Assembly: GCA_963921795.1 (NCBI GenBank)
Contig: OY997661.1
Span: forward strand, 40,751,466-40,815,465
Reading direction: 5' to 3'
Origin: Nannobrachium achirus
Lineage: Eukaryota; Chordata; Actinopteri; Myctophiformes; Myctophidae
DNA: 64,000 nucleotides
This document shows positions 45,323-56,345 of the stretch, piece by piece. Below the pieces are notes generated by a model. That model made no database searches. It was given only the letters and a program-made list of their open reading frames with translations, and was not told where the DNA came from. A program made the translations under genes and the position numbers. Position 1 is the first letter of the stretch; each line of letters begins with the position of its first letter.

Positions 45323-45866
45323 CCTCATACTGTGCATTCACTCACTCGTTCCTTCCCACAATATAAGTCTGGACTTTGGGCTATAGGCAACTTTAAAAGT
45401 GGGCGGGAGTACTTGCCTTGACAGACAGACTCCTCTAACCAATCAGCGTAGCAAAACATCTCTCAGCCAGTCGGAAGAACGGCAAACAAACACGTCTTTT
45501 CGGCCGATGAACTCCGCTAGCGCATACTCCTGTTCCTTTTTAATTGTTGTAATTGATTCCAACTCTGAAATAACTTCATTTATCGCTTGTTTTATTGTTT
45601 CAGCGTTAACTGTTACACTTGTTGCATCGAGGGCAGCCATGTTGTTTTGAAAATGCTGCAGCAAGCGTCTACGTCACCATCTACACATGGACCAATCAGG
45701 GGAAGCTTTTTCACTTGTTGTGCAGACAGCAGTTAAAACGCAGTCACTGATTGTCCCCGATCACTAGAACATGTATGGGGCCAACTTCTTATACTCGGTG
45801 CCTATCTGCTGAAGTCCAGACCTCATACTGTGGGAAGGAGGAATGAGTGAACGCAGTATGAGGGAT
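45323..45866. mobile_element. Inverted-repeat element carrying a helicase-like first exon
   Basis: Arms of about 43 bp (CCTCATACTGTGCATTCACT at the left; AGTGAACGCAGTATGAGG at the right end) are imperfect complements. A second inner pair AGTCTGGACTT (45366) and AAGTCCAGAC (about 45813-45822) follows. No target duplication is clear. The cargo is the minus-strand frame 45443-45664. Confidence 0.6.
45443..45664 (-). pseudogene. RecQ-helicase-like N-terminal exon fragment
   Basis: The minus-strand frame begins MLQHFQNNMAALDATSV and continues ETIKQAINEVISELE, KKEQEYALAEFIGRKDVFV. The KKEQ..AL..F...KDV pattern is the region just before Walker A in RecQ-type helicases, and a similar first exon is repeated in many fish genomes to my knowledge. 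The Walker A motif itself is absent and the frame diverges after KDVFV. It is probably a captured first exon amplified with the surrounding inverted-repeat element. Confidence 0.45.
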
Positions 45867-46119
45867 GGGCCGCCAGGATATCAATTCCCATCATTCCACA
45901 CTCACTTGTGGTGTTTAAAGCTGAAACTGGAGGAAAGAGTAGACCAAAGAGCAGGGTTTGATTTGGAATAGAAAAAAAACACGCCCAGAGTAAAGTGATC
46001 GAGCGGTGCTATTTATGAGTTAATTTCAGTTAAGTATCCAGTGAAGCTTGGCCAATGTGTGATCAGATGTAAGAGACTGAGGTTCGCTCCTTACAGGAGC
46101 ACCACTCAGATATATGGGA

Positions 46120-46613
46120 CAGGGGTGTCACTCCAACGTCTGGGCGTACAAGGATTCAGTCACATTTTGTGCTTTAACTGTTGAAAAATAGCAGATATAC
46201 AAGCTCACAGCGCGGCACCGAGTGCCGCGCTGCGAGCTTGTGGATCTGCTATTTTTCTTATTAAATCGTGAATATTTCAAATCCTTCTAAGGTTTTTTTT
46301 TTTGAAAAACCTATGTTTCTATGTCAGTGGTGCTCAAACCTTTTCATGTGAAGGACCCCTAAAGTGACGTATTTGGCCACAGACCCATATCTCAAAATAT
46401 TTAGTTCCAGGGACCCCCAGAAGCAAAAGAATACATGTATTCAAAGATTTGCACACATTTTCACGACTTTTCAAAAATAGCAGATGTACAAGCTCGCAGC
46501 GCGGCACTCGGTGCTGCACTGTGAGATTGCATATCTGCTATTTTTCAATAGCTAAAGGCCCCTCCACCTTGGGCCCTGCATGGTAACTCAGTATGGTAAC
46601 ATGGTAACCCCCC

Positions 46614-46690
<77 letters not shown>

Positions 46691-46701
46691 TGACGCCCCT
46701 G
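46120..46701. mobile_element. hAT composite MITE with embedded CA microsatellite
   Basis: Termini CAGGGGTGTCACTCC and TGTGACGCCCCTG. The flanks ATATGGGA and CACAGGGA match only partly, so the duplication is decayed. Modules lie at about 46184-46256 and 46475-46544, and (CA)n covers 46615-46688 near the right end. Confidence 0.75.
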
Positions 46702-47392
46702 CACAGGGATGCAACATATCCCCACTGGTGATAACCTGAATGACCAGAAGAGTGTAGCAAAAACACAGAAAGTCAACAAGGAACAGAAAGGGGGGGAAAT
46801 CTCATGGGGTGAACAGACATAATCAGTGCTTCATTCATGGAATGGAAGAACTGAATAAACTGACTGGTGGTTTCATTGGTCTGTCAGATCGAAAACAGTT
46901 AAGCTTTTGCTACATCATTCTACAGTACATATAAACAGTATCAATGTAAACAGTGAAATAAGTCTTTCAACACTAACATGAAGCCCATTATGCTCAGCTC
47001 ACAGCACACTAGCCTCACCTAATGGTGGACTGGAGTAACTGTCAAAGAAAAACTAGATCTGTTAAACAAACTGTTCTCTGTTGTTTTTGGTTCCTTTTAC
47101 AGACGCAATTTCAATTCCATTTCAAATGAGTTTTATTGGCATGAGAAATCATACGTTTACATTGCCAAAGCAAGTGTCAAAATAAAATAAAAACAGTTGA
47201 AAATGGAGAACATAAGTTGGTGGGGGGTACTGCATTGTGTAAACAGAGCTATGTTGCATTGTGTCATTTTATATATACAGGTTTATAAAGTTTTTTGTAC
47301 AAATAGCAGCATTTCTTTTTTTCTCAATACAATTTAATTATAAAAAAAAAATAGCAGCTCTGTTTCATACTGTATGTGAAGTAGGTCTAGAT
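46702..47392. other. No gene; LINE-type 3' tail on the minus strand
   Basis: 47105-47215 read on the minus strand contains GCCAATAAAACTCATTTGAA followed by GAATTGAAATT units. This is a 3' tail common to fish non-LTR retrotransposons in my experience. The rest is unremarkable. Confidence 0.4.
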
Positions 47393-47950
47393 CAGGAGTT
47401 TTCAAAGTGGGTGACGGGGCACCCTGGGGTGCCGTGACGGCAGTCTAGGGGTGCCGCGAGATAATTTGATAATATTTGGAATTTATTTGGGCACTTGAAA
47501 GAATATTTAGTATCATTTAAACTTGAAGTACAAAGTTAAGTCAGTTCTAACCAAAATGGCTATTATCTCAACGTTTTCCTCGCAACATAATCACTAAAAT
47601 TTCGTCACTGTCGGGCAGAAACCTCGTATCTCCAAGTTTCAAATGTGTTTTTTGGTAAAGCAAAGCCCTGCTTCATCATACAAGACTGTTGCACAAAACT
47701 GGTGAAGGGTTAGGGTTAGCCTCGCATCGTGAGGCGTTGTGTGCTTGTAGATCTGCTGTTTTCACTAGTTTAGTACATTTTATAGATGATAAATACAAAA
47801 CGAACGGTTTTGGACATACAAGGTTTCCCCCCGACAACGTTAATATGCTATAAATATAAGGTGCTGGGAGTGAAAATTACAAGTCGGGGTGCCTCGGATT
47901 AAAGAAATACTTATGGGGTGCCCTGAGACAAAAAAGTGTGGGAACCCCTG
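47393..47950. mobile_element. hAT element with nested second MITE
   Basis: Termini CAGGAGTTTTCAAAG and GTGTGGGAACCCCTG are flanked by an exact 8-bp duplication GTCTAGAT (47385-47392 and 47951-47958). Within it, about 47600-47842 is a copy of the TCGTCGTTGTCGGG-terminus MITE. Confidence 0.8.
47600..47842 (+). mobile_element. TCGTCGTTGTCGGG-family MITE, copy 1
   Basis: About 240 bp with ends TTCGTCACTGTCGGGC and CCCCCGACAACGT and one arm of a palindromic module (GCCTCGCATCGTGAGGC, then TGTGCTTGTAGATCTGC). It contains a GGTTAGGGTTAG insert at about 47708. The other copies are at 49351 and 53375. Confidence 0.65.
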
Positions 47951-48254
47951 GTCTAGATGTCAATCAATGGTTTGTAGTCCTTCGGGTGGTTGTGTTCCAG
48001 TCTATAGATGCAATGAAAACACTGTAGAAATTGGCCCTGTCAATTGGGAATAAGACACTGTCCATTCTCTCAGGTACTATGGCTAAAATCATGTGGACAC
48101 TATCAGATTTTGGCTGGAGAGAGAGAGAGAGACTTTTGTTACCGTATCTTAGGATGTTGAAGATACTCATGATGACACTATTTTCAAACAGGGGCTTTTA
48201 CGTACTACATTGAACCGCATGAACCCTAGTGTCCTTATTTTCGGGCAGAAATTC

Positions 48255-48320
48255 TGCAAAAATAGGCTACAAGCTCACAACGCTTTGCATAGTGATGCTT
48301 GTAGATCATCTATTCTTGGG
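48255..48320. repeat. Palindromic module, degenerate
   Basis: GGCTACAAGCTCACAACGC, then a TTGCATAGTG loop region and GCTTGTAGATCATC. The arms are only partly complementary. Confidence 0.5.
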
Positions 48321-48514
48321 GAAGAAAGTTGTTGTAGAGGGATAAAAGGGGGGAGCCTACTGTAGACCCCTGGGACTCCAGTCAATGAAGTATATGGGTT
48401 TAACCACTTTAACCCCAGCATCAATATTCTGGGAGGAACATTAGCCAAAGATGGACGATCTATTTTTGGAGGGTTTTGGTGTAGATGGAAAAGAGTCTAG
48501 AGGGTTTTGTAGTG

Positions 48515-48961
48515 CAGGGGTCTTCAACGTTTTCAGGCCAAGGACCTTAGTTGAGAGAGAGATGAAGCAGGGACCCCCGCTACCTTTTCAAAGATTCCAT
48601 GTCGTTTCATCGTTTGACAGCACAATCGTCAGTATATTTTGGATTCATGTCAATTCATGTTTTCAGATATTTAACCACATGAACCGTCAATACTTAATAA
48701 ACTTTACCTTTCACTCTGTACTTAGTCTGCTCTTTTTCCCCTCTACACCAAAGCTCTTTGCCAAAAATAGCCGATCTACTGCGAGGCGTTGTGAGCTTGT
48801 AGATCTGCTATTGTTGGCTAAAGTTCTCAGAATATGGACACTATAGGGCTCAGGTGGTTAATATTAAAAAAAAAGTTTCTATCACTCAAAGATTTGGAGG
48901 ACCCCCTGTAGCAACTCTGAGGACCCCCTAGGGGTCCCGGACCCCCTGTTGAGGACCCCTG
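48515..48961. mobile_element. hAT element with palindromic module
   Basis: Termini CAGGGGTCTTCAACG and TGTTGAGGACCCCTG are flanked by TTGTAGTG (48507-48514) and GTGTAGTG (48962-48969), 7 of 8 identical. A partly deleted module lies at 48765-48820. Confidence 0.75.
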
Positions 48962-49350
48962 GTGTAGTGGTTAAATAAGATATCTGGTGGAAAAACAAAG
49001 ACAACAGCGTTCAATGAAGAAAAAAGATGCACAGAGAACTTTCTATGATGTGGTTTTTACCCAGAAACAGCAGTGATATATAAATCAGCCTCTCCGGAAT
49101 TATTCTGAGACGTTCCAGGGCTTGGCCTTGCAGTGTCTTGCGGCGTGTCGTTTATGTACCGTTAAAAGGCTGATTAAAAGTCAAGAGTCAAATGATAAAG
49201 TTGCGAGCGTAAGACCTTTGACAAGCACTTTAATCAGGCTGTTTACTGTCATATACTGTGGTGACCTGTGAAAATAAATCTTTGTTCGCCGTTTGCAGAA
49301 CCCTAAAAGGATAGTTTTTCTCTGCTTTGACGCAGAAAAACACATGCTGT

Positions 49351-49587
49351 ATATCGTCGTTGTCGGGTGGAAACCTTGTATGTCCAAAAAACTTTAGTTT
49401 TGTATTTATCATTTTTAAGATGATTTAAAATAGTGACAACAGACGATCTACAAGCACACGTTGTGTGCTTGTAGATCTGCTGTTTTCGTGCGACGGCCTT
49501 GTGTGATGAAGCAGGGCTTTACTTTGCGAAAGAACATACAAATTTTAAACTTGGAGATACAAGGTTTCCTCCCGACAGCGACGATAT
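49351..49587 (-). mobile_element. TCGTCGTTGTCGGG-family MITE, copy 2
   Basis: Ends ATATCGTCGTTGTCGGG and CCCGACAGCGACGATAT are inverted. The module at about 49440-49490 has short complementary inner arms (AAGCACACGTTGTGTGCTT). The interior order is reversed relative to the copies at 47.6 and 53.4 kb. Confidence 0.75.
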
Positions 49588-49869
49588 GTGAGGAAACTCT
49601 TGATTTTGTGAAAACAAAGCTCGTGATTGCAGTTGGAATTCCTGGCTGGCTGTTGTTTGCTGTCTGTGTAACCTGTTTGTGTTTCTTCTAAACCACAGTT
49701 TAATAACAATGTCTCTTCTTTATTATAGGGAAGGTGGGCCGACATGAGGGCAGACTGCTGGAAAGCTGAAAGGGAGGGGGTGAAGGTGAGCAGTATAGTC
49801 TCTGGCAGCATAAAATAAAAGTCTGGGTTTCCGAGGCTAGGCCACTAGTAACCACCCTCCTGCCCTAGT

Positions 49870-50690
49870 CAAGTCTCTACCCATTAGTCAATTCTATAGA
49901 CTAAGACGAGTGTGCTCCTCAACCGAGGATTATATTGAAAAATCATCAGAGATGAAAGAAAAGTTTACACAAAGAGGGCATTCAATGGAATGTATTGATA
50001 AAGCTTATACTGTAGCATTACAGAAGCCCCGTGTAGAACTTTTAAAAAAGACCATGAGAAAGGAGAAACAGTTTTCTGTGACATGTGTATCAACATATTC
50101 TCCTAATTCTTATAAGATCAAATCCATTTTTAAAAAACATTGGAATATTTTAACCTCTGACCCTGAATTGACTTCACTGTTTAAGTATCCCCCTCTGTTC
50201 TCCTTTAAAAGGGGAAGGAATCTGAGAGACCAACTTGTCCACTCAGATTTCCAGTCTCCCAAGGTCTCACTCAGACAGACCTTATTGAGTCCGCTCCCAA
50301 AGGGGAGTTATCCCTGCGGCAATTGTGCCCAGTGTGGTACACACAAGACAACATTTTTTTAATCACCCACATACCGGTAAGAAGTTGAAGATTAACAGTA
50401 TAATCACCTGTATCTCGACCCATGTAGTATATATGATCAGATGCCCGTGTGGTCTGGCATATATTGGTAAAACTACTAGACAGTTGAAACAGAGAATTAG
50501 TGAACACAAGAGCTCGATCCGCAGAAATGACCGTGATTATCCAGTTGCTATCCATTTTAATGACTGTAAACATGACATCTCTACTTTTCGTTTCATTGGC
50601 ATAGAACAAGTCAGTCTACCCAGGAGAGGTGGTAACCATGATCTTCTACTTAAACGCCGTGAAGCATACTGGATACATACCCTATAAACC
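49870..50690 (+). mobile_element. Penelope-like element, 3' coding part with GIY-YIG endonuclease
   Basis: 5'-truncated. The frame from about 49870 reads SLPISQFYRLRR, then FKYPPLFSFKRGRNLRDQLV and CGNCAQCGT. A one-base slip in a T run near 50355 changes frame. Then RCPCGLAYIGKTTRQLKQRI, SEHKSSIRR and the LPRRGGNHDLLLKRREAYWI segment follow to a stop at about 50687. CPCG..YIGKT..L..RI.EH is the GIY-YIG nuclease of Penelope-like retroelements, preceded by the linker typical of them. The RT domain is missing. Downstream text includes GACCGAAACGTTGC and AATAAA at 51144, consistent with a Penelope-type 3' end. Non-functional by truncation and frameshift. Confidence 0.8.
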
Positions 50691-51830
50691 CTACACTCCA
50701 AAGGGCTTAATGATGAACTACTACTGAATGTAATGTTATAATTTAGTGTATCCAAAGATCTAATCTTCACTTCAGATCCGGTCCCTGTAGATTATGTGTA
50801 GATTGGTGTATCTCTTTTTCTTTTCTTTTCTTTTCTTCTCCACTCTTAATTAGGGAGTAGGACATTATGATATTATTGTTGTACTGTTGATTTCTTTGTA
50901 ATATTTTTGGCATGACTGTAATTCTTTGTATTGTTGTTTATTATTGTTTTTATTTTTCAATGATACTATAAGGACATCATAGACACTGTACTTTTAACTA
51001 GGTCACATGACTGTTAACAGCTGCTCTAAATGATGGATCACTGTTTCTGATTGGTTGGTGACACCAGTGGAAATGTTTATAGTGAGTGTCAGCCACTGTG
51101 AATATAGCTTAAGAAAGGTCTGGTGACCGAAACGTTGCTACATAATAAATTCTCTGAAACGGACAAGCGGCAGTGTGCGGGTCAGTCTGTCTTTGTGTCA
51201 GATTTCCTCCTCCTAATGTTCTGTTACCAACGCACCTGCTAAGAGAGGAACTGGGTGTGCGCAAGCCTTCCCTTCAAGGCTTAAAATAATTGAAATACAG
51301 TAAATGTTTTTGTAAAAATCTATGGGGAAAAATGAAAGTTAGATTTTGTTAGTGGCCCCAGTAAACCACGCCAGATCAGAAAAGGAAAATAAACAGGCCA
51401 ATCAATAACTTTTTTTTCACCCCCTTATCGACGTTGTGCAGCTTGTTGATTGGCTATTTTCAGCAAAATCTTTCCCCACAATAGCGGAAAACAGAAAAGA
51501 CGCTAGTATAGAGTCCTGGTGCACTCCACTCAACCATACAGGGTTTAAGTGGTTGAGGAGCTCTGTGTTGGACTGCTCAGGCCTGGCCTGGCGCCAGCAG
51601 TGTGTCCAAGAGGGGGCGAACATAACGCCAAATATTCAAAGTAAAAAGAACAAACAACATTTGCAGCTACACTGGAACACAGTGCACAGTGTCAGAAGGA
51701 AATACACATGAGTGCAAATACTATCCACAGAGGGACACAAAACTATTGATTTTATCTAACAACAAAAGAAACTAAACAAAATCAAAGCACCTTATACGCG
51801 GACGCGGACGTCTGCTATTTTCGTTATAAT
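50691..51830. other. Penelope 3' region and gene-free sequence
   Basis: 50.69-51.23 kb is probably the untranslated end of the Penelope-like element. 51.43-51.55 kb holds one arm of a palindromic module (TTGTTGATTGGCTATTTTC) and a decayed hAT context. No gene. Confidence 0.5.
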
Positions 51831-51835
51831 AATAT

Positions 51836-51905
51836 AATAATAATAAACTTTATTTATATAGCGCTTTTTAAGACAGAGTCACAAAGTGCTTGACAGTTAT
51901 AATGC
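51836..51905. repeat. Retroposon-type terminal tail
   Basis: AAACTTTATTTATATAGCGC followed by CACAAAGTGCTTGACAG is a tail I know as extremely common across teleost genomes, ending SINE or LINE-like copies. Its polarity suggests a minus-strand insert. The rest of the element is not identified. Confidence 0.45.
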
Positions 51906-52870
51906 TATTTTCGTTAAGCGGGTTCAACGCTGTTTTAGCTATTATTAAATATATATATATATATATTAAAAAACAATTGCAATTCTTTGAATATGTTGAC
52001 CCGATTTTGTCTTCTAAACCAGTGGTTTCTAAAAAAAAATGTCTGTGTACTTGTAGTAATCCATACCATACGCCACATCTCCAGTGTTGACTTGATTATG
52101 CGTAGTTCAGTGTGGTATCAAGCACCGAAAATAGCCGACCTCCAAGCGTTGCGAGCTTGGAGGTCTGCTATTTTCGCTATTTTCACCAAAAGGCTGTTTT
52201 AGAAATGTCAGCGCCTGCCTTTCTAACATTCTCTGCACGTCCCTGATGGGGACAACGATTAGAAATGAGCATTCTTGCTACACTTCTTTACACTGCATTT
52301 TGTATGTAATGCTCATCAATATGCACTGTTCCGTCCAAATAAACCCATACGCAAATGACAGGAGATTTCTCTGATTGGGGGGAAATAAAACACCTGGTAA
52401 AAATGAAACCAAATGGACCCGTAAGGTGTTAAATTATTGTTGAACATCTGCATTGCTTAATTGCGGATGTCTACACAATTACAGAACGTAGATGATATTT
52501 TGACCAATGTTTGCCTGTTACGTATCTCTCCTATGGTAGGCCTACCACTACCACAACTCCATGGCCAAAATCGTATCCAGTGATAGGACTACGATTCTAA
52601 TTCTTGCGTCTGAATGTGGCTAAATGTCATCAAATGGTGGTCTGTGGCTCAAATGCTGAATATATACTGTAATGTCCCTTATATGAAAAAGTTAGAAAAC
52701 ACTGGCTGCTAATAGAGCAGTGGTCTTCCATGTTTTTCAAGCCATCAAGCAGGGACCCCCCACTACATAATGTATTGGCTTCATGTTGAATGTGTGTTTT
52801 CAGACATGTAACCACTTTACTTTGTAAACCTCTTGTAAAAGGCTTTGGGCTGAGTTGGACATGGCAGTGA
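51906..52870. other. No gene; palindromic module at 52130-52180
   Basis: The module here has a substituted arm pair (GACCTCCAAGC and GCTTGGAGGTC), still complementary. A fragment around 52.72-52.77 kb (GAGCAGTGGTCTTCCATG then GGGACCCCCCACT) is hAT-derived. A GT microsatellite follows at 52880-52916. Confidence 0.5.
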
Positions 52871-52874
52871 TAAG

Positions 52875-52918
<44 letters not shown>

Positions 52919-53260
52919 TCCTGGGCATGACGTTAAACTGCTCTGTTGTAACTAAACCATTGTCAGTGTAGTAGGTGCAGTGGATGCATCAATTTCTGTG
53001 GACTATGTAGCTTGCATACAAGAAGGCAGTATTCACCGTTGGAATCTACAGCATACCAACAGCCCATGCTACCTGATGGCCCCTGCCACCGGGAAGAGAG
53101 GCAATAGACCCTGCTGCCTTCCAGTGGTACGTCCGTCCGCTGTCGTAATAGCAAGGGGTGGACTTCCAGCTCCAGACCCACAAGAACAAAGAGCACTTTA
53201 ACACCAAGCAGCAGTACAAGAATAAGAACCTTGTTTCCTCTGGTGATCCAGCCTATAGGA

Positions 53261-53727
53261 CAGGGTTCCCCAATAGGCGGCCCGCGGGCCATTTGCGGCC
53301 CGCGGGGGGATACTGTCTGGCCCACACCAACCCCAGTAATAATGGTGGTATAAGAGCAGCAACAACACTAGTATATTGTCCGTGTCGGGTGGAAATCTCG
53401 TATCTCCAAATGTGTACGTTCTTTCGCAAATCATACAAGGCCGTCGCACAAAAGTAGTGAAAACAGCAGATCTACAAGCACAACGCCTCGCACCGCGAGG
53501 CGTTGTGTGCTTGTAGATCGGCTGTTTTCACTAGTTTAAATCATTTTTAAAATGATAAATTCAAAACGAATGGTTTTGGACATACAAGATTTTCACCCGA
53601 CAACGACGAAAACTGTCACTGGAGTAGTAGCGGGAATGCCACCATCGCCCCCCTGCAATGTTGTGGCCCTCGGCTTGGTACCCTAGACACAATTCGGCCC
53701 TTGGGGAAAACTAATTGGAGAACCCTG
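53261..53727. mobile_element. hAT element with nested MITE
   Basis: Termini CAGGGTTCCCCAATAGGCGG and ATTGGAGAACCCTG are flanked by an exact 8-bp duplication CTATAGGA (53253-53260 and 53728-53735). A second copy type of the TCGTCGTTGTCGGG MITE sits inside at about 53375-53613. Confidence 0.85.
53375..53613 (+). mobile_element. TCGTCGTTGTCGGG-family MITE, copy 3
   Basis: Ends TGTCCGTGTCGGGTGG and CACCCGACAACGACG. The central module at about 53460-53531 is a near-perfect hairpin: outer GATCTACAAGCACAACGCC with complementary inner CTCGCACCGCGAG. It is the best-preserved example of the family here. Confidence 0.8.
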
Positions 53728-53879
53728 CTATAGGACATACCCACGGACTGGTTGTTGGAAGGTTTCGACAACTTGGGATGCCCCGAAAGGCTGGCAAAGT
53801 ATTGTGCCGTCTCTGCTGCCATTATACCGTATGGTGGAGCCACCGCCACTTGGAGTGCTGAGTGACATGTGTGTCGTAT

Positions 53880-54260
53880 GATGAGGACATATCCTTGAGT
53901 TGTTGAATGTAGCCTTTACTGCACAATTGGAGTTGACCAGGACACTGCCAGTACAACACTCTCTATAGATAGACTAAGCCACAGAAGACAGGTTGCTGCC
54001 GCTACGGTCCTGTACAAAATGCACCCCCCCCCACCCCACTTCCCCAGGGACCTCCAGGATATTATGCTCCCTCCACCAAAGGTCAGACGGCAAACCACCC
54101 GTCTTTGCACAGCCACGTCAGAACATGCTCTCAGCCTCCCAGGTTCCAATACGCGCAGACTGGACAGAACCTTTCTCCACAATGAGTTCATGGACATCAC
54201 CTGACCATCCTCACACTGACTGTTGAGCTGCAGTGAACCGTATGATTGGCCAATGGATAG
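53880..54260 (+). mobile_element. Non-LTR retrotransposon ORF2 C-terminal relic
   Basis: The frame reads HRRQVAAATVLYKMH, then RQTTRLCTATSEH and RRLDRTFLHNEF, matching the end-of-ORF2 pattern (RR.VAA...LYK....R.TR......R....R.F.....W N) of vertebrate non-LTR elements. It lacks RT motifs and has frameshifts. It is the host into which, or beside which, the 53261 hAT inserted. Confidence 0.45.
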
Positions 54261-55500
54261 TGGATACATTATCTTACTTGGCTACTGTTCAAAATTGCAT
54301 TTAAAGAAAAGAAAACTAAGATGTTTGTGTCCCATGTATGCTTTCCCTGTGGGTGGACCTAAATACTGTATGTGGTCCCTGTGTGTGAACACATGTGTTC
54401 GCTTTATGCCTGCACAACGGCACAGTGTAGAAATGACAAACACATGATATCATGCATATAAAGGTACATTTAATCAAATGGTACATGGTACTGTACCACA
54501 GAATATCTGTGTTAATGTTGACACAGAATCAATTTCAAACTCAACAAGCAGGCTATTTTTCTTAAAAAGTTACTTTTCTTAAAAAATTACAAATTAAACA
54601 GTTTTGAAATTACGAGCACATAAAACACTTGATATAGTGCATAGAAAAACATTGTGTCTGTAGCCTACCACAGATGTATTCATCGTAAATTCAATATCAA
54701 TATCAAACAAATTACTTTTGTTTGAAATGAAATTAAACATTGGGTCCTACTATGACATTATGAATATAACTGAACTAACTGTCCTGACTAGAAAGTAGTG
54801 TTCTGTTCCTCAAGAAACAGTTTGGGCTCCCTATGAATGTTACTAGTATTACGTATTGATAGTGTAAAAGGTGCAAACATTTTGTTAAATGTATTATTAA
54901 AAGAGTTGAAGTATTAGAAGTGTAAAAGTATTGGTGTATGGTGCCCACTTCCCTGTTACCATTAAAAGCACGATAAAGGATTAGGCTACTATCTGAAGAT
55001 ATTGTCCATGATACCACTAGAGGGCGGTATAACATTGAATAACTTTACCCCCAATCAACAGCACAATTCACTAGCTTCAAACAAACCAAACATAAATACA
55101 TAATTAAATTACCTATTTTACTCATCTACTCTACTCTAAGCTCCACTCTGAGAGCAGAACAGGTAACCTTTTACTAATTGTGGTCGACATAAAATATAAA
55201 TGTAAATGAAGGGGCCTAGCTATTAGCCCGTTTGGAACCTCTGCTAGCTGCTAACTCCCAGGTGAGGTCCAGGGGGCCAACATGACAGTAAAAGCAACAC
55301 ACGGGAAAGAATGTGGCCTAAAGTCAAGTGACAAGTTTGACCAGCTGGTCAGAAACTAGGCCTATTCCTGAATGTTCCCTGAAACTGAAACGTCTTATCT
55401 TTGAATACCGCAGTCAGATAATTACTAACAGGTGCTGTTGTGTGCTCACCTTGCAGGAATCCATCACAACAATAGACAGGTCTGGTCACACACCGTAACC
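54261..55500. other. No gene recognised
   Basis: AT-rich sequence without repeats that I can place and without protein motifs. Confidence 0.5.
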
Positions 55501-56345
55501 AGTGGTGGAAAATCACTAAGTAGCCTACATTCATTTACATGTAAGTAGCCTACTCGCACACCGGTACTTTTGATGTACTTTTACTTTAATATTAAAAGTA
55601 TGTCCAATTTTAAATATGTTATACTCCACTACATCTCAGAGACAAATATCGTACGTTTATTCCACAACAATTATTTTAAAACATTAGTGACTAGTTGTTT
55701 TGTAAATGTTGATTATTATTACAAAACATACATTAACCACTCCAGCCCTATTTAAACGTTGGCTAGTTGAAAATAGCCACACAGCAAACCATGATGCGAT
55801 GTGTTGTGAGCTCTGATCTGCTCTTTTACATTTTGAATTCCGGACTTTTACTTGTATCAGAGTACTGGGCGTATTGATACTTTTACTTAAAGGGATATTT
55901 TACTTTCAAAAAAACTTTTGGTCATTTTATCGTCTAATCAGGCTTTTATGAACACTCTGGACGGATTTAATTTGCTTCATTCAATATTTAGATATTTGAT
56001 GTAAATGTCATCAGGCCCTCCTCCTCCAGGGCTCCTCTGCTACGGACGGCTCTGTTGCGTTTGCTCAGCAACAGGTGGCTACGGCTCCTGCCCAGAGACG
56101 AGCCTGCAGTGTGCGCGTGCACACCGCATGTGCGTGCTCAAAGTGCGACACAGCGGCCGCAGCGCAGTGCATTGTGGGGCGGTAGGGCTTGCATAGTGAC
56201 CATCGAATGCACCCTACAAATCCAAATGCATTGTGGGATACTTCAGTACACTATATTAGGGTACAAAAATGCTCACTATATATTCGGACACTTGTTCAAA
56301 ATGGCGGAGCCCCCTTTTAGTACACTACATTAGAGAATAGGGTGG
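55500..56345. repeat. Chain of dispersed repeats
   Basis: 55.50-55.70 kb: the CAGTGGTGGAAAATCACTAA repeat. 55.77-55.83 kb: decayed palindromic module. 55.89-56.04 kb: one end of the TTAA MITE family (TTAAAGGGATATTTTACTTT). 56.15-56.35 kb: GCATTGTGGG-containing repeat common in fish. No gene. Confidence 0.5.

Noticed and set aside
51090-51150. Hammerhead ribozyme in the Penelope-like 3' end
   Set aside because: The GACCGAAAC segment is suggestive, but I could not find the CTGATGA half of the catalytic core in a foldable position.
52980-53220. DDE-type transposase fragment
   Set aside because: The frame has no catalytic pattern that I can align; it may be part of the adjacent decayed LINE but the evidence is insufficient.
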